Shown here one piece after another: positions 61,253 to 64,000 of a stretch of 64,000 nucleotides of DNA; position 1 is the stretch's first letter, and each line of letters starts with the position of its first letter. The notes beneath the pieces are model-generated. The model worked only from the letters and a program-made list of their open reading frames with translations, had not been told where the DNA came from and searched no databases. The stretch is from positions 930,001 to 994,000 of the forward strand of contig NZ_VJXX01000001.1 of NCBI RefSeq assembly GCF_009377195.2. The letters run 5' to 3'. Position numbers and translations under genes: made by a program. This DNA comes from Arthrobacter bussei. Its GTDB lineage: Bacteria; Actinomycetota; Actinomycetes; Actinomycetales; Micrococcaceae.

Positions 61253-62665
61253 ATGATGGTCCTCACCGCGCGGCGCCTCGCCGCGGAACTCGGCTCCTGG
61301 CGGACCGCCGGGCCCGCTTACGCGGCACTGGCCGACCGCATCCGCCTGCTCACCCTCGACGGCCGGATCCCCCTCGGGTCACGGCTACCGGCCGAACGGG
61401 AACTCGCGGTGCAGCTCGCGGTCAGCCGCACGCTCGTCGCCGCCGCCTACGCGCGCCTGCGCTCGGCCGGGTACGTGCAGAGCACGCGCGGCTCGGGATC
61501 CGTGGTGGCGATGCCGGGACGCGGCGCCCCGGCGCACGACGACGGCGGCTCCGGCGTCGTGCTCGACCTCAGCAAGGCAGCACTGCCCGCCGCCCCGCAG
61601 GTCGGTGAAGCAGCCGTACGTGCCGCCTCCGAGCTGCCCGCCTACCTCAACGGTGACGGCTACGACCTGCTCGGCCTCCCCCGGCTGCGGCAGGCCCTCG
61701 CCGACCGGTACACCGCCCGCGGCGTGCCGACCGAGCCCGGGCAGCTCATGGTGACCCTCGGCGCGCAGCACGCCATCTCGCTCCTCGCGCGGACCTGGCT
61801 CACGCGCAGCGACACCGTCCTCGTCGAGGCCCCGAGCTATCCGCACGCCTACGAAGCGCTCCGCGCGGCCGGCCGGCGGCTCGTCCCCGTCTCCGTCGGC
61901 GCGGGGGACGGCTGGGACGACGACGGCCTGGAGCAGGCCTTCGACCGGGCACGGCCCGCCCTCGCCTACGTGATGCCGGACTTCCACAACCCCACAGGGG
62001 CCGTGATGCCGCCCGGACAGCGCGAGCGCCTCATGTCCGCCGCGGCCCGGGCCGGCACGGTGGTCGTGGCGGACGAGACGATGGCCGAGCTGCGGATCGA
62101 GGGCGACGCCGAGCCGCCCCTCGCGGCGTTCGGTCCCGCCGTGCTGATCGGCTCCATGGGCAAGACCGTCTGGGGCGGGCTGCGCATCGGCTGGATCAGG
62201 GCGGAGCGCGAGGTGATCCGGCGGCTCGTGCAGTCCCGGTACGCGCAGGACCTCGGGACGCCGATCCTCGAGCAGCTGATCGCCCTCGAGATGCTCGGCG
62301 ACTACGACGCGCTGCTCCGGTTCCGGGCGCAGCAGCTCGCCGACGGACAGCGGGAGCTCGGCCGGCTCCTCGCCGCACAGCTGCCGGGGTGGGACGTACC
62401 GCGCGTCTCGGGCGGCCTCTGCACCTGGGTCAATCTCGGCGCCCCGGTCAGCTCCGAACTCGCCCTCGCCGCGCGCGACCGCGGCCTGCTGCTGGGAGCC
62501 GGGCCCCGCTTCGGCATGGACGGCGTGTTCGAGCGCTTCCTCCGCGTCCCCTTCAGCTATCCGGCCGAGGACACCCGACGGGCCGTGGGAATCCTCGCCG
62601 GGGCGTGGGCAGCCCTCGACGGCAGCAGGTCCGCGCGCGACGACTTCGCCCCCGCACTGGTCTAG
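61253..62665 (+). CDS. yczR: MocR-family (GntR-aminotransferase) regulator, YczR type
   Basis: 470 residues. N-terminal GntR winged helix (YAALADRIRLLTLDGRIPLGSRLPAERELAVQLAVSRTLVAAAYARLRSAGYV) joined to a fold-type I aminotransferase domain with PLP lysine K304 in GSMGKTVWGGLRIG and the Asn/Asp/Tyr set of YVMPDFHNPTG and VADETMAEL. PLP or an amino compound is the likely effector. It is divergent from yczE, the standard pairing. Confidence 0.92.
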   Translation: MMVLTARRLAAELGSWRTAGPAYAALADRIRLLTLDGRIPLGSRLPAERELAVQLAVSRTLVAAAYARLRSAGYVQSTRGSGSVVAMPGRGAPAHDDGGSGVVLDLSKAALPAAPQVGEAAVRAASELPAYLNGDGYDLLGLPRLRQALADRYTARGVPTEPGQLMVTLGAQHAISLLARTWLTRSDTVLVEAPSYPHAYEALRAAGRRLVPVSVGAGDGWDDDGLEQAFDRARPALAYVMPDFHNPTGAVMPPGQRERLMSAAARAGTVVVADETMAELRIEGDAEPPLAAFGPAVLIGSMGKTVWGGLRIGWIRAEREVIRRLVQSRYAQDLGTPILEQLIALEMLGDYDALLRFRAQQLADGQRELGRLLAAQLPGWDVPRVSGGLCTWVNLGAPVSSELALAARDRGLLLGAGPRFGMDGVFERFLRVPFSYPAEDTRRAVGILAGAWAALDGSRSARDDFAPALV

Positions 62666-62701
62666 CGGGCGCACCGGCACCGCGGCGCGGACCCGGTCGC
62701 G

Positions 62702-64000
62702 TCACAGCTGGTGCGCGGGCGCCGCCCGATGACTTGCCAGATGGAGTGCGAGATAGGGCGCCGTGGCGCTCGTCCCCGCGTCGAGGCGGGCGACGTCAGC
62801 AGGCGTCCCCGTCGCGACGATCGACCCGCCCGCCGAACCGCCTCCGGGCCCGAGGTCGATCACCCAGTCGGCCGCGGCCACCACGGACATGGTGTGCTCC
62901 ACGACCACGACGGTGTTCCCCGCGTCCACGAGCGTGCGCAACTGGGCGAGGAGCAGGACGACGTCGGCCGGGTGCAGGCCCGTGGTCGGCTCGTCGAGCA
63001 GGTACAGGGTGTGCCCGCGGCGGGCGCGCTGCAGTTCCGTGGCGAGCTTGATCCGCTGGGCCTCGCCCCCGGACAGCTCGGTGGCCGGCTGGCCGAGGCG
63101 GAGGTAGCCCAGGCCCACCTCGCGGAGCGTGGCGAGGGAGCGCGCTGCGGCGGGGACGTTCGCGAGGAAGCCGGCGGCGTCGTCGACCGTCAGGGCGAGC
63201 ACGTCGGCGATGCTGCGGCCGTCCAGCGTGACCGAGAGCGTCTCCTCGTTGTAGCGCGCGCCGTGACAGGTGGGGCACGGCCCGTAGCTCCCGGGCAGGA
63301 AGAGCAGCTCGACGGACACGAAGCCCTCGCCCTGGCACGTCTCGCAGCGGCCGCCCTGAACGTTGAAGGAGAAGCGACCCGCTCCGAAGCCCCTGGCCCG
63401 GGCCTCGTCCGTCGCGGCGAAGGCCTTCCGCACGGCGTCGAAGAGCCCCGTGTAGGTGGCGAGGTTGGATCGCGGCGTCCGCCCGATCGGCTTCTGGTTG
63501 ACGCTGACGAGCCGGTCGACGGCCTCGAGGCCGCTGATGCCCGCCACTGGCGGCTCTGCCGCGCCGGCCTGACTGTCGGCGTCGTCGTCGATCTCCTCCG
63601 GGGTGTCGTTGCGCACGTGCGCCCCGACGGCCTCGGCCAGGACCGTACTGACCAGGGTCGACTTCCCGGAACCGGACACCCCGGTGACCGCCGTCAGCAC
63701 GCCGACCGGGATCTCGGCGTCGAGTCCCGCGAGGTTGTGGCGGTGGATGCCGGTCAGGCGCAGCCAGCCCGCGGGCGAACGCGGGGCGGGAGGACCGGCG
63801 TCCGCGGATCCGCTTCCGGCGAGGAACGGTGCCGTCACCGATGCCGGGATGGCGGCGAGGCCGTCGACCGGGCCGCTGTAGAGGACGGTGCCACCGCCCT
63901 CGCCCGCGCCCGGGCCCACGTCGACGATCCAGTCCGCGTGGCGCACCACGTCCATGTTGTGCTCGACGACGAACACCGAGTTGCCGGCGTCCTTGAGCTC
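62702..64000 (-). CDS. UvrA-like ABC ATPase, C-terminal part, runs off right edge
   Basis: At least 432 residues of an excinuclease UvrA-type protein. Visible: the end of the first ATPase (VFVVEHNMDVVRHADWIVDVGPGAG), second Walker [11 protein letters not shown], zinc finger CETCQGEGF...CPTCHGARYN, signature LSGGEAQRIKLATEL, Walker B LYLLDEPTTGLH and switch His EHTMSVV. The linker is short and there is an Arg-rich insertion-free layout like the UvrA2/DrrC group, linked to DNA damage or drug resistance rather than the main UvrA. The frame continues beyond the window. Confidence 0.9.
   Translation of the reverse strand, partial: ELKDAGNSVFVVEHNMDVVRHADWIVDVGPGAGEGGGTVLYSGPVDGLAAIPASVTAPFLAGSGSADAGPPAPRSPAGWLRLTGIHRHNLAGLDAEIPVGVLTAVTGVSGSGKSTLVSTVLAEAVGAHVRNDTPEEIDDDADSQAGAAEPPVAGISGLEAVDRLVSVNQKPIGRTPRSNLATYTGLFDAVRKAFAATDEARARGFGAGRFSFNVQGGRCETCQGEGFVSVELLFLPGSYGPCPTCHGARYNEETLSVTLDGRSIADVLALTVDDAAGFLANVPAAARSLATLREVGLGYLRLGQPATELSGGEAQRIKLATELQRARRGHTLYLLDEPTTGLHPADVVLLLAQLRTLVDAGNTVVVVEHTMSVVAAADWVIDLGPGGGSAGGSIVATGTPADVARLDAGTSATAPYLALHLASHRAAPAHQL

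Overview
The window is high-GC actinobacterial chromosome, most likely from Arthrobacter or a close relative in the Micrococcaceae. The evidence is very GC-rich third codon positions, frequent GTG starts, GGAG-type ribosome binding sites, a menaquinone (not ubiquinone) pathway, a putrescine oxidase of the Kocuria/Arthrobacter type and actinobacterial families such as DUF2630 and DUF6510. I saw no rRNA, tRNA, CRISPR array, insertion sequence or prophage. About 64 protein genes are supported; two run off the edges (a GAF regulator on the left, a UvrA-like ATPase on the right).

Layout. 1-5.1 kb: truncated GAF regulator, FprA-type ferredoxin-NADP reductase, RarD transporter, MarR regulator, tandem universal stress protein. 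5.2-16.5 kb: a polyamine island with permease, second stress protein, putrescine oxidase and a TetR regulator; a TetR/oxidoreductase divergon; then GABA aminotransferase, an aminobutyraldehyde-type dehydrogenase and a PucR regulator. Together these can take putrescine to 4-aminobutanal, GABA and succinate semialdehyde. 16.6-22 kb: a signalling block of two sensor kinases, a receiver-PP2C phosphatase, a STAS protein and an RsbW-like kinase, forming a probable partner-switching relay. 22-26 kb: esterase, TRIC channel, SUKH-like protein, HIT protein and a lone AbiEi/DUF559 gene framed by two related 72-nt elements. 26-38.6 kb: menaquinone genes (polyprenyl synthase, menJ, menG, menF, menD, menC) interrupted by a polar amino acid ABC transporter and a Tat-exported PhoX phosphatase behind a probable PHO box.

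38.7-51 kb: PAP2 phosphatase, zinc alcohol dehydrogenase with a partner membrane protein, MFS exporter, a molybdopterin oxidoreductase/flavin reductase/DUF6510 cassette, two CrcB fluoride channels coupled to a dienelactone hydrolase, two acetyltransferases, an NAD-dependent reductase, DUF2630 and a nucleotide-kinase-like protein. 51-58.2 kb: an arabinoside operon (binding protein, two permeases, GH51 arabinofuranosidase, aldose epimerase) with its LacI regulator and matching operators. 58.2-64 kb: alditol oxidase, metallo-beta-lactamase-fold enzyme, the YczE/YczR pair and the UvrA-like ATPase.

Most noteworthy: paired elements around the DUF559 gene, short tandem repeats that recur in convergent gene junctions, several clear operators, and hairpins placed just after the binding-protein gene in both ABC operons.
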